Assembly (NCBI RefSeq): GCF_000429705.1 | Contig: NZ_KE386942.1 | Span: forward strand, 389,241-453,240 | Length of the DNA stretch: 64,000 bases | Source of the DNA: Alteribacter aurantiacus DSM 18675 | GTDB lineage: Bacteria; Bacillota; Bacilli; Bacillales; Salisediminibacteriaceae | Reading direction: 5' to 3' | In this document: positions 1 to 8,290 of the stretch, one piece after another | Layout: each line of letters starts with the position of its first letter | How positions within the stretch are numbered: position 1 is the first letter of the stretch | The notes under the pieces: generated by a model | What the model was told of the DNA's origin: nothing | The model's database searches: none | What the model saw: the letters and a program-made list of their open reading frames with translations, nothing else | Position numbers and translations under genes: made by a program

Positions 1-158
1 AATCGTTTTAACAATTCTCATCCTGATTGGATTTAGCATAATATCGTATATACTTTTTGTCATATCGCACCTCCATTGTTCACATATTCTATTTAGTAGT
101 AGACGGCTCCAAATGCATGTTTCAGGGTATCTGATATGTTACCTTGAACAATAAAAAT

Positions 159-226
159 AAGGGTTTCCTGATATGAGTACTCTCGGCAAAATAGCCGAGA
201 GAAAAACTCAATATACTGAAACCCTT
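159..226. repeat. Nested palindromic element (about 68 bp)
   Basis: Outer arms AAGGGTTTC (159-167) and GAAACCCTT (218-226) are perfect inverted repeats, and the similarity continues inward (CTGATATGAGT against ACTCAATATACTG). Inside lies a second perfect hairpin, CTCTCGGC at 180-187 and GCCGAGAG at 194-201, with a six-base loop. The nested form suggests either a small hairpin mobile element or an RNA structure. There is no long T-run, so a simple terminator is less likely. No gene was found within 300 bases on either side. Confidence 0.55.
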
Positions 227-280
227 TGTTTATAGGTTATTCAGCCCTTCATATTTCTCCACCCTTGACATCAACACCAC

Positions 281-302
281 ACACTCCACATGTGTGGAGT
301 GT
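281..302. repeat. Perfect 10-bp palindrome
   Basis: ACACTCCACA and TGTGGAGTGT face each other across a two-base spacer. It could be a dyad for a DNA-binding protein or a remnant of mobile DNA. The stretch 303-508 that follows holds no ORF or motif I recognise; it separates this dyad from an insertion sequence remnant, so the whole left edge looks like decayed accessory DNA. Confidence 0.35.
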
Positions 303-508
303 ATGGTGCCATACATGGGATTACAGTAACTCACAAATAGAGTTAATATTTTAAGTACGTGCTCCACTTAGTCTTTATCCATCCACTATGCTTTAATAGT
401 GAAGTTTCCTCCAATTTACCTTCATATGAAAAAACCTTTTGTCAATTTCTCGTTTAAAAAGGTTGAATTCAAATCAAAAGCGTTAACATTACGCATAAAC
501 TCTTTTTT

Positions 509-665
509 TTATAATCGTTCCAACCGGTTGGGTTTTCGACGATCATATTCATAGATCATCAAAATCCATCACTTGATAGTCTTTGTTTTGCCCCTGTTGC
601 TGATAGAGTTCTTCTATTGCTCCTATTTTCATATCTGTTAATTTACGTACTGTTTGTTGGTTCAT
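509..665 (-). pseudogene. Remnant of IS21-family istB (helper ATPase) gene
   Basis: Read on the minus strand from 665, an ATG opens a 38-codon frame beginning MNQQTVRKLTDMKIGAI and ending near QVMDFDDL, then a stop. A shifted frame continues with YEYDRRKPNRLERL and stops at about 512. Both pieces resemble the N-terminal region of IS21 helper ATPases (MDFDERF...DYEWDRRK.NRLERL). A segment between them is missing and the ATPase core is absent, so this is a deletion remnant. The upstream bases encode a short tail ending HRGDNK just before the ATG, which could be the last residues of the matching istA. Family recognition is from memory. Confidence 0.7.
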
Positions 666-837
666 TATTTGTTGTCCCCTCGATGTAGTTGGCCCCACGG
701 GTAAGCCGTGGTTTTCATGGAATGTTGATATAGAGTAGAAAAAATGAACACTTTCATACTAACAAGTATTGTAATACGGAATGTCCAAACCTCCACCCTC
801 ATAGACTGAGGGAGAAGGGAGAAGGGAGGTGGTCTTA

Positions 838-1227
838 ATGATTGAATGGAGTGTTGGCATTGCAGCTGTTGCCTTTGTTTTTCTCGTCGTCTTTTTGATT
901 TTGACATTACGAAAATTAATGGCAACGCTGGCTGAAACAAAGGTGACGCTGTCAGACGCCAGGAAATCTGTAAATAGCATTACAGATGAGGCAGAGGAGC
1001 TAATACAAGAAGCCAACAAAATTTCAGTTGATGTAAAAGGAAAAATGGAATCGGTTGATCCATTAGTTGAGTCCGTTCGTGATATGGGAGAGATGCTGCA
1101 CAATGCAACAAGTTCAATGAAACGAACTGCTTTGGAAAAAGAAAACCGAAAAACCATTCATACACAGAAGACAGATGATACACAGGATAAAAAGAAGATC
1201 CATCCGGTTCGAATTAAAATGAAGTAA
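838..1227 (+). CDS. DUF948 (YtxG-like) small membrane protein
   Basis: The protein has one N-terminal hydrophobic helix (about residues 6-25) followed by a charged, heptad-like region (KLMATLAETKVTLSDARKSV...) and a basic, lysine-rich tail. That is the DUF948/YtxG layout: a membrane anchor with a cytoplasmic coiled coil. B. subtilis ytxG belongs to a general stress operon; the exact role is unknown. The ATG at 838 is preferred over an upstream in-frame GTG at 829 because the ribosome binding site GGGAGGT lies at 824-830 and the GTG sits inside it. A second DUF948 gene lies at 14368, there with YtxH, so this one is a solitary paralogue beside decayed DNA. A hairpin terminator follows. Confidence 0.75.
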   Translation: MIEWSVGIAAVAFVFLVVFLILTLRKLMATLAETKVTLSDARKSVNSITDEAEELIQEANKISVDVKGKMESVDPLVESVRDMGEMLHNATSSMKRTALEKENRKTIHTQKTDDTQDKKKIHPVRIKMK

Positions 1228-1305
1228 GTGGAAAGATTATATCTGCCCCCACTTAGATAAAGCATTAATGCTATGAGTCCTGGCACTTTTCCACATTTAA
1301 AACTA

Positions 1306-1352
1306 AAAAAGTGTCAGAACCCTCTTAATTTTATAGGGTCTGACACCTTTTG
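1306..1352 (+). terminator. Intrinsic terminator / GGTCTGACAC-type hairpin
   Basis: A long stem pairs AAAAAGTGTCAGAACCCT (1306-1323) with AGGGTCTGACACCTTTT (1335-1351), closing on a T-rich end. It lies 80 bases downstream of the DUF948 gene and could stop it. The arm word GGGTCTGACACC resembles the hairpins at 3320-3357 and the motif at 17243-17260, so it may belong to a dispersed repeat used as a terminator. Confidence 0.65.
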
Positions 1353-1484
1353 TTGTTCTATTAGAGTTTACACCTTACTCATCAACTCTTGTACCATTAC
1401 TGCCTCAAGTCTTACACTTTCCTACTTTTTATTTTTTCCCTAACCTGGAGACACATTCACCTTGTTGTGGTGTACCAATAAAAT

Positions 1485-1513
1485 GCCGGTGAAAATGACA
1501 TCACTTCACCGGC
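1485..1513 (-). terminator. Intrinsic terminator after dus remnant / rlmCD
   Basis: GCCGGTGAA (1485-1493) pairs with TTCACCGGC (1505-1513). On the minus strand the stem is followed by ATTTTATT. It lies just past the end of the broken dus gene and would end the rlmCD transcript. Confidence 0.65.
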
Positions 1514-1522
1514 CCTCCCCTA

Positions 1523-1766
1523 TCAACTTTCCTGTTCAAACTCATCAAGAAGCACACGCACTCCATCAGTCGATTTCGTCTTTATGAGCTCATTTCTTAA
1601 TGCGCTGGCTCCGCGGAAGCCTTTGACGTAAATTTTGAAAAAGCGGTGAAGCTTGGTACCTGCTCTGCATAGTGATCCTGAAGGTCGAGCTGCAGTCTTA
1701 GTAGATCGAGGTATTCTTGACTCGCCTGCTCTTTTGACTCTTTTTCAAAAGCGAAAGGATTTTTTC
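1523..1766 (-). pseudogene. Truncated, frameshifted tRNA-dihydrouridine synthase (YfjN-type dus)
   Basis: Directly after the rlmCD stop, the minus strand encodes KNPFAFEKESKEQ...LRLQLDLQDHYAEQVP, which resembles the C-terminal part of Dus proteins of the YfjN type. The frame then shifts by one base, and the rest (KLHRFFKIYVKGFRGASAL then RNELIKTKSTD) runs to a stop at 1523. About 80 residues remain; the flavin-binding barrel and the catalytic Cys region are missing. The remnant begins within five bases of the rlmCD stop, so one deletion probably fused the two. The original function, reducing uridine to dihydrouridine in tRNA, must be lost or supplied elsewhere. Confidence 0.75.
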
Positions 1767-1768
1767 GA

Positions 1769-3142
1769 TTACACCAGTTCGATTTTAGCTACCGCTTCAC
1801 AGTGTGTCGTCTGCGGAAACATGTCTACAGGCTGAACTTCCTTGGCTTCATATCCATGTTCACTCAAGTATTTCAAATCTCTCGCAAGCGTAGCCGGGTT
1901 ACACGATACATAAACCACTCGCTTCGGTTTCATGTTGATGATCGCTTCAAGTAACGCTTCATCACAGCCCTTACGCGGGGGATCGACGACAATCACTTCT
2001 GGGCGGACGCCTTGCGCGTACCACCAAGGCATGACTTTTTCCGCTTCTCCAACGACAAATTCTGTGTTTGTGAAACCGTTTATTTCCGCGTTTTTCTTCG
2101 CATCCGTGATGGCTTCCGGGACGATCTCGACACCTAAAACCTTCTTTGCTTTTTGGGCAAGGAACAGACTGATCGTTCCGATTCCACAGTACGCATCAAT
2201 GACAGTCTCGTTACCTGACAAATTGGCGTAAGCAAGGGCTTGGTCATAAAGCACTTTTGTTTGAGTTGGGTTTACTTGATAAAACGATCGGGCGGAGATC
2301 GCAAAGCGGATATCACCGATCGTATCGTAAATCACTTCTTCGCCCCAGAGTACTTCTGTTTTTTCTCCAAAGATTACGTTCGTTCGTTTTGGGTTGATAT
2401 TCTGAACAATCGAAGTAACGTTTGGCAGTTCTTCTCGAATGTCTTGGACGAGATTCTTCTTATTAGGAAGCTCTTTGCCTCGAGTAACTAAAACGACCAT
2501 GAGCTCACCTGAGTTTTTCCCGTGTCGCGTAACGATGTGACGAAGGGTACCACGGTGTTTCTCTTCATCATAGCCGCGGATGCCATACTTTACGGCAAGC
2601 TTCTTCACGAGTTGTACGACCTTATCATTCTCTTCGTGCTGAATCACACAGTTGGGCATATCCACAATCTCGTGGCTTCGTTCTGCGTAAAAGCCTGCCA
2701 CAATATGGCCTCCTCGCTCACCAACAGGAACTTGAGCCTTGTTACGATAACGCCAAGGATCGGCCATTCCAAGAGTAGCGTGGACAGGCACATCAGGTAA
2801 ACCGCCAATACGAGCGAGGACATCTTTCACGTGCTTTTGCTTGTATTCAAGTTGACCTTCGTATGATAAATGCTGCAATTGACAACCACCACAGCGTTTA
2901 AAAATCGGGCATGGGGGCTCTTCGCGGTTTTCGCTTTCATCCGTCAGTTCAACTAGTCTTCCAATGGCAAAGTTTTTCTTTACCTTTACGATCTTTACCT
3001 GCCCCTCTTCTCCAGGTAGGGCGCGAGGGACAAAAATGGGATAACCATCAAGCTTGGCTACACCGGCTCCATCGTGGGTAAGGTCCTCAAAACTAAGCTG
3101 CATCGTATCATTCTTTTTTACAGGTGTTGCTTGTTTACTCAT
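1769..3142 (-). CDS. rlmCD: 23S rRNA (uracil-5-)-methyltransferase RlmCD (YefA-like)
   Basis: A 457-residue TrmA-family enzyme that uses SAM and an iron-sulfur cluster to methylate C5 of uridines in 23S rRNA (U747 and U1939 in B. subtilis). Visible parts are an N-terminal TRAM domain (about residues 12-70), cluster cysteines in CPIFKRCGGC (Cys78, Cys84, Cys87) with a fourth near NCV, the SAM-binding motif DAYCGIGTISLF, VVDPPRKGC, and the catalytic Cys in VSCNPATLARD. AAAGGA precedes the ATG. I recall dgkB as the upstream neighbour in B. subtilis; here 16 kb separates them. A paralogue of the RlmD/YfjO type cannot be ruled out, and the adjacent dus remnant resembles the yfjO-yfjN neighbourhood. 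Confidence 0.88.
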   Translation of the reverse strand: MSKQATPVKKNDTMQLSFEDLTHDGAGVAKLDGYPIFVPRALPGEEGQVKIVKVKKNFAIGRLVELTDESENREEPPCPIFKRCGGCQLQHLSYEGQLEYKQKHVKDVLARIGGLPDVPVHATLGMADPWRYRNKAQVPVGERGGHIVAGFYAERSHEIVDMPNCVIQHEENDKVVQLVKKLAVKYGIRGYDEEKHRGTLRHIVTRHGKNSGELMVVLVTRGKELPNKKNLVQDIREELPNVTSIVQNINPKRTNVIFGEKTEVLWGEEVIYDTIGDIRFAISARSFYQVNPTQTKVLYDQALAYANLSGNETVIDAYCGIGTISLFLAQKAKKVLGVEIVPEAITDAKKNAEINGFTNTEFVVGEAEKVMPWWYAQGVRPEVIVVDPPRKGCDEALLEAIINMKPKRVVYVSCNPATLARDLKYLSEHGYEAKEVQPVDMFPQTTHCEAVAKIELV

Positions 3143-3258
3143 CTAAGTCGTTCCTTTCCGAACAATCATTTCTGCACCTGATTGTACCACAAACCGCACC
3201 TGATCAGGAAACGCCCCATCTACTTGGAATTCACCAGCTCAAAACAAGCGAAAACAAA

Positions 3259-3358
3259 AGGTCAGACATTAAAATGACACGTTCAAGGGACAGACCCCAG
3301 CAAAAGTGCATAAAAAAGAGGTCAGACCGCTTGAACGCATGTTCAAGGGTCTGACCCC
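3259..3358. repeat. Two GGTCAGAC...GTCTGACC hairpin units
   Basis: The second unit (3320-3357) is a strong hairpin: GGTCAGACCGCTTGAAC opposite GTTCAAGGGTCTGACC with a GCAT loop. The first unit (about 3260-3297) carries GGTCAGAC and CGTTCAAGGGACAGACCCC, a diverged copy. They lie between the symporter stop (3378) and rlmCD (3142), both on the minus strand, and could act as a terminator. Related words occur at 1306-1351 and 17243-17260. Confidence 0.6.
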
Positions 3359-3377
3359 CAGGGTCCCCAGTTTGATG

Positions 3378-4784
3378 TTACGCTGTGGCAACATGGTTTT
3401 GGTTCGGTTTTTGAGTCATCAGTGTAACGACAATGAGGACGATGATCGCTACTGGGACTGCAATCACAGCCGCATTTAGCTCAAATGGTTGTGATAATAC
3501 GATCTCCCAAACCAATGTTGTTGAAACACCCGCTATCATAGAGGAGATTCCTCCGGCTGCGTTCACTTTTTTCCAGAAGAATACAGCCAAGACTGCTGGT
3601 GTAACACCAGCACCATATACCGTGTAGGCATACATTTGCACACTTAGTACCGTTGGGAAGTAATTTATGATCACAAAGGACAAAGCCCCTAAAACCACAA
3701 TGGAGATTCTCGTGACCCAGAGTTGCTTCTTGTCACTAGCATCTTTATTAATGTAATTTCGATAGATATCATACGTTAGGTTCGTTGCAGCCGATAGTAA
3801 AAATGAGTTCCCCGTTGTGATAATAAAGGATGCAGCTGCTGCGAGTAACAATCCACTCACGGCTATTGGCATCACCAATGTAGTAGCCATAAGCGCCATT
3901 CCCGGATCAATATCCGGAAAAATAGAACGGGAAGCAAACGCAATAAACGCTATTGATGGTGAAATCACAAGCATCGCTACAAACCATCCAATTTGACCAC
4001 GCTTTGCTGAAAGGTCACCTTTCGAAGACGCCAATCGTTGATACATGTTTTGGTCACCTAATAGTAAGAACAAAGAAGGAAGTAAATATCCTATCAAGTG
4101 AACCATAGTCAGACCACCTGTTGCAGTCATGTGGGATTCAGGGACATTTGCAACAATCTGGTCCCATCCCCCTGCAACAACCAATATGGTCGGAACAGCG
4201 ATCACAAGTCCCCCTACCATGATAAACCCGCTAATCGCGTCCGTTTGAGAAACAGACCTTAAGCCACCGATCATAGCGAGGAATATGATCATAACTGCGC
4301 CAATAATCGTTCCTGTCTCAACAGCCATTCCCGTTGTGAGATTAAGTATAAATCCAAGACCTTGCATCTGGTAAGACACAATGCCTACATAAGCTAAAAT
4401 AATAATCACACTAGCTAAGTTCCGCGACGTGGTTCCGTATTTTGATTCCAAAATTCCGGCAACAGTAAACTTGCCGTATTCACGAATTTTAGGTGCAATT
4501 ACAAATAAAACAATAATTCCGATTAACGTTGGTAGCATTAATAGGAGTGCCGGGTAAATTCCGTAGCTAAATGCCATGGATGTCTCTCCCCCAGAAATAC
4601 TTCCGCTACCTGTCCATGTAGCAAGAAGTGTGCCCATCAATACGAAGGGGCCTAAACTCTTACCCGCTAATACAAAATCTTCACTTCCCGAAACCTTCTT
4701 GGACATGAAAATCCCGATCCCAATCATAACAATGGCATAAGTACCAATAAACCATAATAATGTCGGATCATGTTGTAATTCCAT
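3378..4784 (-). CDS. Sodium:solute symporter (SSS family)
   Basis: The 468-residue protein is almost wholly hydrophobic, with about 13 predicted membrane helices, and has the SSS signature region GLRSVSQTDAISGFIM plus the early motif GKSLGPFVLMGTLLATWTGSGS typical of this fold. SSS carriers use the sodium gradient to import proline, pantothenate, sugars or carboxylates; the substrate cannot be read from the sequence. It is not a close copy of the proline carrier at 29456. It stands alone on the minus strand, with a GTGTAAA/TTTACAC dyad 140 bases upstream of its start. Confidence 0.82.
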   Translation of the reverse strand: MELQHDPTLLWFIGTYAIVMIGIGIFMSKKVSGSEDFVLAGKSLGPFVLMGTLLATWTGSGSISGGETSMAFSYGIYPALLLMLPTLIGIIVLFVIAPKIREYGKFTVAGILESKYGTTSRNLASVIIILAYVGIVSYQMQGLGFILNLTTGMAVETGTIIGAVMIIFLAMIGGLRSVSQTDAISGFIMVGGLVIAVPTILVVAGGWDQIVANVPESHMTATGGLTMVHLIGYLLPSLFLLLGDQNMYQRLASSKGDLSAKRGQIGWFVAMLVISPSIAFIAFASRSIFPDIDPGMALMATTLVMPIAVSGLLLAAAASFIITTGNSFLLSAATNLTYDIYRNYINKDASDKKQLWVTRISIVVLGALSFVIINYFPTVLSVQMYAYTVYGAGVTPAVLAVFFWKKVNAAGGISSMIAGVSTTLVWEIVLSQPFELNAAVIAVPVAIIVLIVVTLMTQKPNQNHVATA

Positions 4785-4925
4785 TACAAAAATCAGCTCC
4801 TGATGAATTCGTCGTTATGGCGAACACTCTTCGGCACAACATGTTTTACCCTAGCACACTTTCCAGAAGTTGAAAAACCACTAAAACCCTTGGCATAAAA
4901 GGATTTTCAATGTCACTATATCTAC

Positions 4926-4942
4926 GTGTAAATGTTTTACAC
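4926..4942. promoter_or_regulatory. Candidate operator GTGTAAA-TGT-TTTACAC
   Basis: A perfect 7-bp inverted repeat with a 3-bp spacer lies about 140 bases upstream of the symporter at 3378-4784, in the 395-base gap before the lipoprotein gene. The size and symmetry fit a dimeric repressor site. The rest of the gap (4785-5110) is AT-rich and shows nothing else I can support. Confidence 0.4.
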
Positions 4943-5112
4943 GACTCCTTATGCTACTCTGGACAACGCTTTCAAGAGTTAACTTTTTTTTCAAAAGAAT
5001 GAGAAATATAGCTATATCCACGATCATTCCAACACATCAAAACACAACTTTAGAACTATATAAATATAATATTTTTTGCTGGTTTCAGTTAACAAGCAAC
5101 GTTTTTCCCCAA

Positions 5113-5150
5113 CAAAAAAACGTCAAAGAGAAACAACGTTCTCCTTGACG
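5113..5150 (-). terminator. Intrinsic terminator of the lipoprotein gene
   Basis: On the minus strand CGTCAAGGAGAA pairs with TTCTCTTTGACG around a short loop, followed by seven T residues. It starts 30 bases after the stop at 5181. Confidence 0.85.
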
Positions 5151-5180
5151 ATTCCTGTAACGACTTTATTCTTTTGTTTC

Positions 5181-5711
5181 TTATTCCTCTGTATCCAGTT
5201 CTTCTCCTTCTTCTTCCCACTCCAAGTTGTATTCTTCAACGTAATCTTCTACCATATCCGAGAGATTCAATTCTTCTCGCTGTGCTTCTGTGATCAACCC
5301 TTGAAACGCAAGCTCTTCTTCGGCTCCAAATGTACCGGATTCTTCTGCTGCTATCGCTTCATAGAACCCTTCCAAGAAATCATCGACCGCGATTAAATAA
5401 CTTATAAACTGGTCTTGAAGATCTTGTACCGGTTCCGAATCGTATTCTCTTCCTTCAAAAGATTCTCGAATGGAACGAATTTCATCACGGGCCGATTCCA
5501 TTAGGTTCGTCCCTTCATCCACTTCACCGTAATCCATTCGAATTAATCCTTCGTCAAATCGGTTCAACTGTACATCTACTTCTTCCCACGCCGGATGCAT
5601 CTCTTCATTGTAATAATCCACTATTGCATCCTCATCCCCACATGCAGAAACCAAAGTTGTCACCATTACCATGAATAAAGCTAACATCCATTTGCTTCTT
5701 ATTTTCGTCAT
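5181..5711 (-). CDS. Putative acidic lipoprotein of unknown function
   Basis: The 176-residue protein has a basic N-terminus, a hydrophobic stretch and a lipobox (LVSAC, Cys at about residue 24), so it should be exported and lipid-anchored outside the membrane. The mature part is strongly acidic and rich in Glu and Asp, with helical spacing (EVDVQLNRFDEGLIRM...) that suggests a helical bundle, and it ends in a Glu-rich tail. High acidity in an exported protein fits a salt-tolerant host. GAGGAG precedes the ATG. It is monocistronic with its own terminator. I do not recognise a named family; YkyA-like helical lipoproteins are one possibility. Confidence 0.65.
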   Translation of the reverse strand: MTKIRSKWMLALFMVMVTTLVSACGDEDAIVDYYNEEMHPAWEEVDVQLNRFDEGLIRMDYGEVDEGTNLMESARDEIRSIRESFEGREYDSEPVQDLQDQFISYLIAVDDFLEGFYEAIAAEESGTFGAEEELAFQGLITEAQREELNLSDMVEDYVEEYNLEWEEEGEELDTEE

Positions 5712-5884
5712 CTTGTTCCTCTCCTCAGCGTCTAGTAATATTTACTTTTCCTTCTTTACCCCGAAAGGACATAAATAATTCCTTTTTTTGTCTATTTTTT
5801 CGACAAATCGATTCACCCTTAATTTTTACGTCAATCATTGGTATGATAGGAAGGTCGATTTATTTGAAGAGGTGACTAAAAGGA

Positions 5885-6901
5885 ATGACAAAAGTAAAAC
5901 GTAATGACCCGTGTCCGTGCGGCAGCGGGAAGAAATACAAGAAATGCTGTATGAACAAACAGCAAGCCGTTACAACAGCTTCCGTGAAGGACGAAAAGGA
6001 CTTTCAGCAATTTTTACCGAAAGTCGTAGAGTTCAGCGCACCATACGAGGAACAACTACAACAAAGCATTTGGAAAGATGTAAAAGAACTACATATGCTT
6101 GAGAAAGCGGACCAACAAGCATTTGTCCAGAGCATGTCACTTTGGAGCTTGTTCAATGCTAAAGTCGTAGACGGAAAAACCATTGTAGAGAAGTATATTG
6201 ATGAACATGGACAGTCGTACTCCAACTCATTTCAACAATTCTTAACGCAATGGAAACAGATTCGTCCCGCAATCTATCGCATTGAGCAGGCGGACTCAAA
6301 GCATTTAACCATTGAAGAGTGGTTCGATCATACGCGAATTCCTCTTGAGATTACTGATACCACAAAACAACTTTCACAAAATGATATGATTATCGGTTAC
6401 TTGTACCCAACGTTGGCCGGTTATGCATTGGGAAGTGACATCATGATCATTCCAGAAAGCTTTGTAAAGACATTTGCATACGAATGGGAAAAATTCTACG
6501 GATTTTTTGCCAAGAAGGAAGAGTCAGCGCGAGACCTTCTTACACGAGAGTATCCATCAGCGTTGCAGATCCTTTCAGGTATCCTGACCGAGATGGCGGT
6601 TAACATTGACGACGACGCTTTATCGGATAAAGCGCAAGAGGCTTTCGAGATTCTTGTAAACAACATCTCGTTACGAGACTTTGCTTACACAAATGTGATC
6701 CACGCTCGCCTACTCTGGACGGAATTTGTTGAGCAAAAATCACCTCGCATTACAAAGCCTGAAGTGTTTGCGGCTGCTCTTGAGTATTGGATGCATCAGT
6801 TGGGTGAACCGAATAAAAAAGTAAGTCAGAAGAGTATCGCTGAAAAGTACGGTGTATCTCCATCCACAATTTCAAGCAAATACAAACAATTTGACCTTTA
6901 A
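5885..6901 (+). CDS. SEC-C motif protein with C-terminal helix-turn-helix
   Basis: Residues 7-22 form a classic SEC-C zinc motif (NDPCPCGSGKKYKKCC), the C-terminal zinc module of SecA that also occurs in stand-alone proteins. The middle (about residues 35-290) is alpha-helical and unassigned. The end carries a helix-turn-helix-like segment (KKVSQKSIAEKYGVSPSTIS), so it may bind DNA or be recruited by a replication or transcription partner. The length is 338 residues. GAGGTGA lies upstream of the ATG and a clear terminator follows. It is transcribed alone. The function is unknown. Confidence 0.72.
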   Translation: MTKVKRNDPCPCGSGKKYKKCCMNKQQAVTTASVKDEKDFQQFLPKVVEFSAPYEEQLQQSIWKDVKELHMLEKADQQAFVQSMSLWSLFNAKVVDGKTIVEKYIDEHGQSYSNSFQQFLTQWKQIRPAIYRIEQADSKHLTIEEWFDHTRIPLEITDTTKQLSQNDMIIGYLYPTLAGYALGSDIMIIPESFVKTFAYEWEKFYGFFAKKEESARDLLTREYPSALQILSGILTEMAVNIDDDALSDKAQEAFEILVNNISLRDFAYTNVIHARLLWTEFVEQKSPRITKPEVFAAALEYWMHQLGEPNKKVSQKSIAEKYGVSPSTISSKYKQFDL

Positions 6902-6928
6902 AGTTAAAGTAAATGACCAAGCATTCAC

Positions 6929-6962
6929 AGGAGCCTTTTATTGAAAAGGGCTTCTTTTTTTA
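6929..6962 (+). terminator. Intrinsic terminator after SEC-C gene
   Basis: AGGAGCCTTTT pairs with AAAAGGGCTTCT across a four-base loop, followed by TTTTTT. It lies 28 bases past the stop codon. Confidence 0.85.
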
Positions 6963-7035
6963 GGCCAATGGACAGCCAAAACAACCTTAGGCACATTAAC
7001 TAACAGTATGAGACTCACATAATGGAGGTTTAAAA

Positions 7036-8289
7036 ATGAGCTGTATCAATTGTAAAGGGAGCGGCTTCCTTTGGTGCAATGGTAAAAGAAGAGAATGTGT
7101 ATGTGTGAATGTAGAATCAGCAACGATAACGAATGTTGGGCCTAATTTAAGTAATCAATTCAATGCACTAAACGTATCTGAAAGAACACCGATTGTGGAG
7201 CTTTTTTCTGTTTATGGAATAAATGAGATAAGAGATTTAGTGTTGGGAGATGTCACAAATGATGGGACGGAGTATCTTGTCTCTACCGCTCTAGCTAGTC
7301 CTTCTTTCTTGCAAAGTGTGGAACGAGGACGATATATTCCCGGCTACGCTGCTGAAGGGGGAATCGGAGTACGAACGGATTCCGTACCAGAAGGCAACCA
7401 AGTCATGCGCTGGGGTGTATTTGACGAAAGTAATGGCTTCTTTTTTGGGCGAAATGCCACGGGGATATTTATTGCCGTGAGAAGAGAAGGCGCTACAGAC
7501 CTCCTTGTCCAGCAACCAAACTGGAATATTGACCCCTTGGATGGCACAGGACCGAGCGGGTACGTATTAGAGTTAGATAGAGGAAACATCTTTCAGATTG
7601 TATTTACATGGTATGGATACGGAGTAATTAATTTTAACGTGGTCATTCAAGACGCTGACACCCTCGCCCAAGAAGTGGTAACTGTGCACCGATTCAGACC
7701 TGAAATGGAGACGAGTACAACAGATCCAAACTTACCATTACGTGCAGAAGCAGACGATAACGGTACGGATGCAACTCCTCTTGAACTTTTTGTAGGTGGA
7801 CGACAATACAGTATCATTGGAAAGTATAATCCAACGTTCCGAATTACTTCAGAGATACGCTCTATTACGATTGGGGCATTAGGTGTACCAACAACTTTTA
7901 TTAGCTTTAGAAGAAAACCTATCTTTCCAGCCGGCTCAGCTAGGCCTAACTCAGTTACCGTGCAATTGGAAGGGCTTGATATCGGAGCTACCAACGCTGT
8001 AACATATGAAATTAGGGTAGGTGGAACCCCAACAGGAACATATGGAAATATAGCCAACATCCCCCCCAATGAAACGGCATTAGAAGTAAGTACCGATATT
8101 AGTAATTTAACTGGTGGGATTGCGATTTATAAAGGAGTCGCACCTGGTGGTGGTGTTAACCGCGCATTAGCAACGGAGTCTCAGCTTGATTTAAACTTGA
8201 TTGATTTGGAACCCATTACCCTCATTATTACGTCTCTTGCTAATAACAACCCGACTACCGTTAGTTTTCGAATGCGTGAAGAATGGTAA
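7036..8289 (+). CDS. Virus-structural-like protein with N-terminal CxxC module
   Basis: The 417-residue protein opens with MSCINCKGSGFLWCNGKRR and a nearby CVCV, a compact cysteine cluster with a DnaJ-like CxxCxGxG. The central part (about residues 130-270) has words I associate with a structural domain found in phages and large DNA viruses: NGFFFG, QPNWNIDPLDGTGPSG, IFQIVFTWYGYGVINFNVV, DPNLPLRAEA and VGGRQYSI. The C-terminal part is beta-rich. No other phage gene is nearby, so it is a stand-alone gene. GGAGG precedes the ATG. It converges with the candidate spore appendage gene at 8291, stops one base apart, with no terminator between them. A surface or spore fibre role is inference. Confidence 0.6.
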   Translation: MSCINCKGSGFLWCNGKRRECVCVNVESATITNVGPNLSNQFNALNVSERTPIVELFSVYGINEIRDLVLGDVTNDGTEYLVSTALASPSFLQSVERGRYIPGYAAEGGIGVRTDSVPEGNQVMRWGVFDESNGFFFGRNATGIFIAVRREGATDLLVQQPNWNIDPLDGTGPSGYVLELDRGNIFQIVFTWYGYGVINFNVVIQDADTLAQEVVTVHRFRPEMETSTTDPNLPLRAEADDNGTDATPLELFVGGRQYSIIGKYNPTFRITSEIRSITIGALGVPTTFISFRRKPIFPAGSARPNSVTVQLEGLDIGATNAVTYEIRVGGTPTGTYGNIANIPPNETALEVSTDISNLTGGIAIYKGVAPGGGVNRALATESQLDLNLIDLEPITLIITSLANNNPTTVSFRMREEW

Positions 8290-8290
8290 T

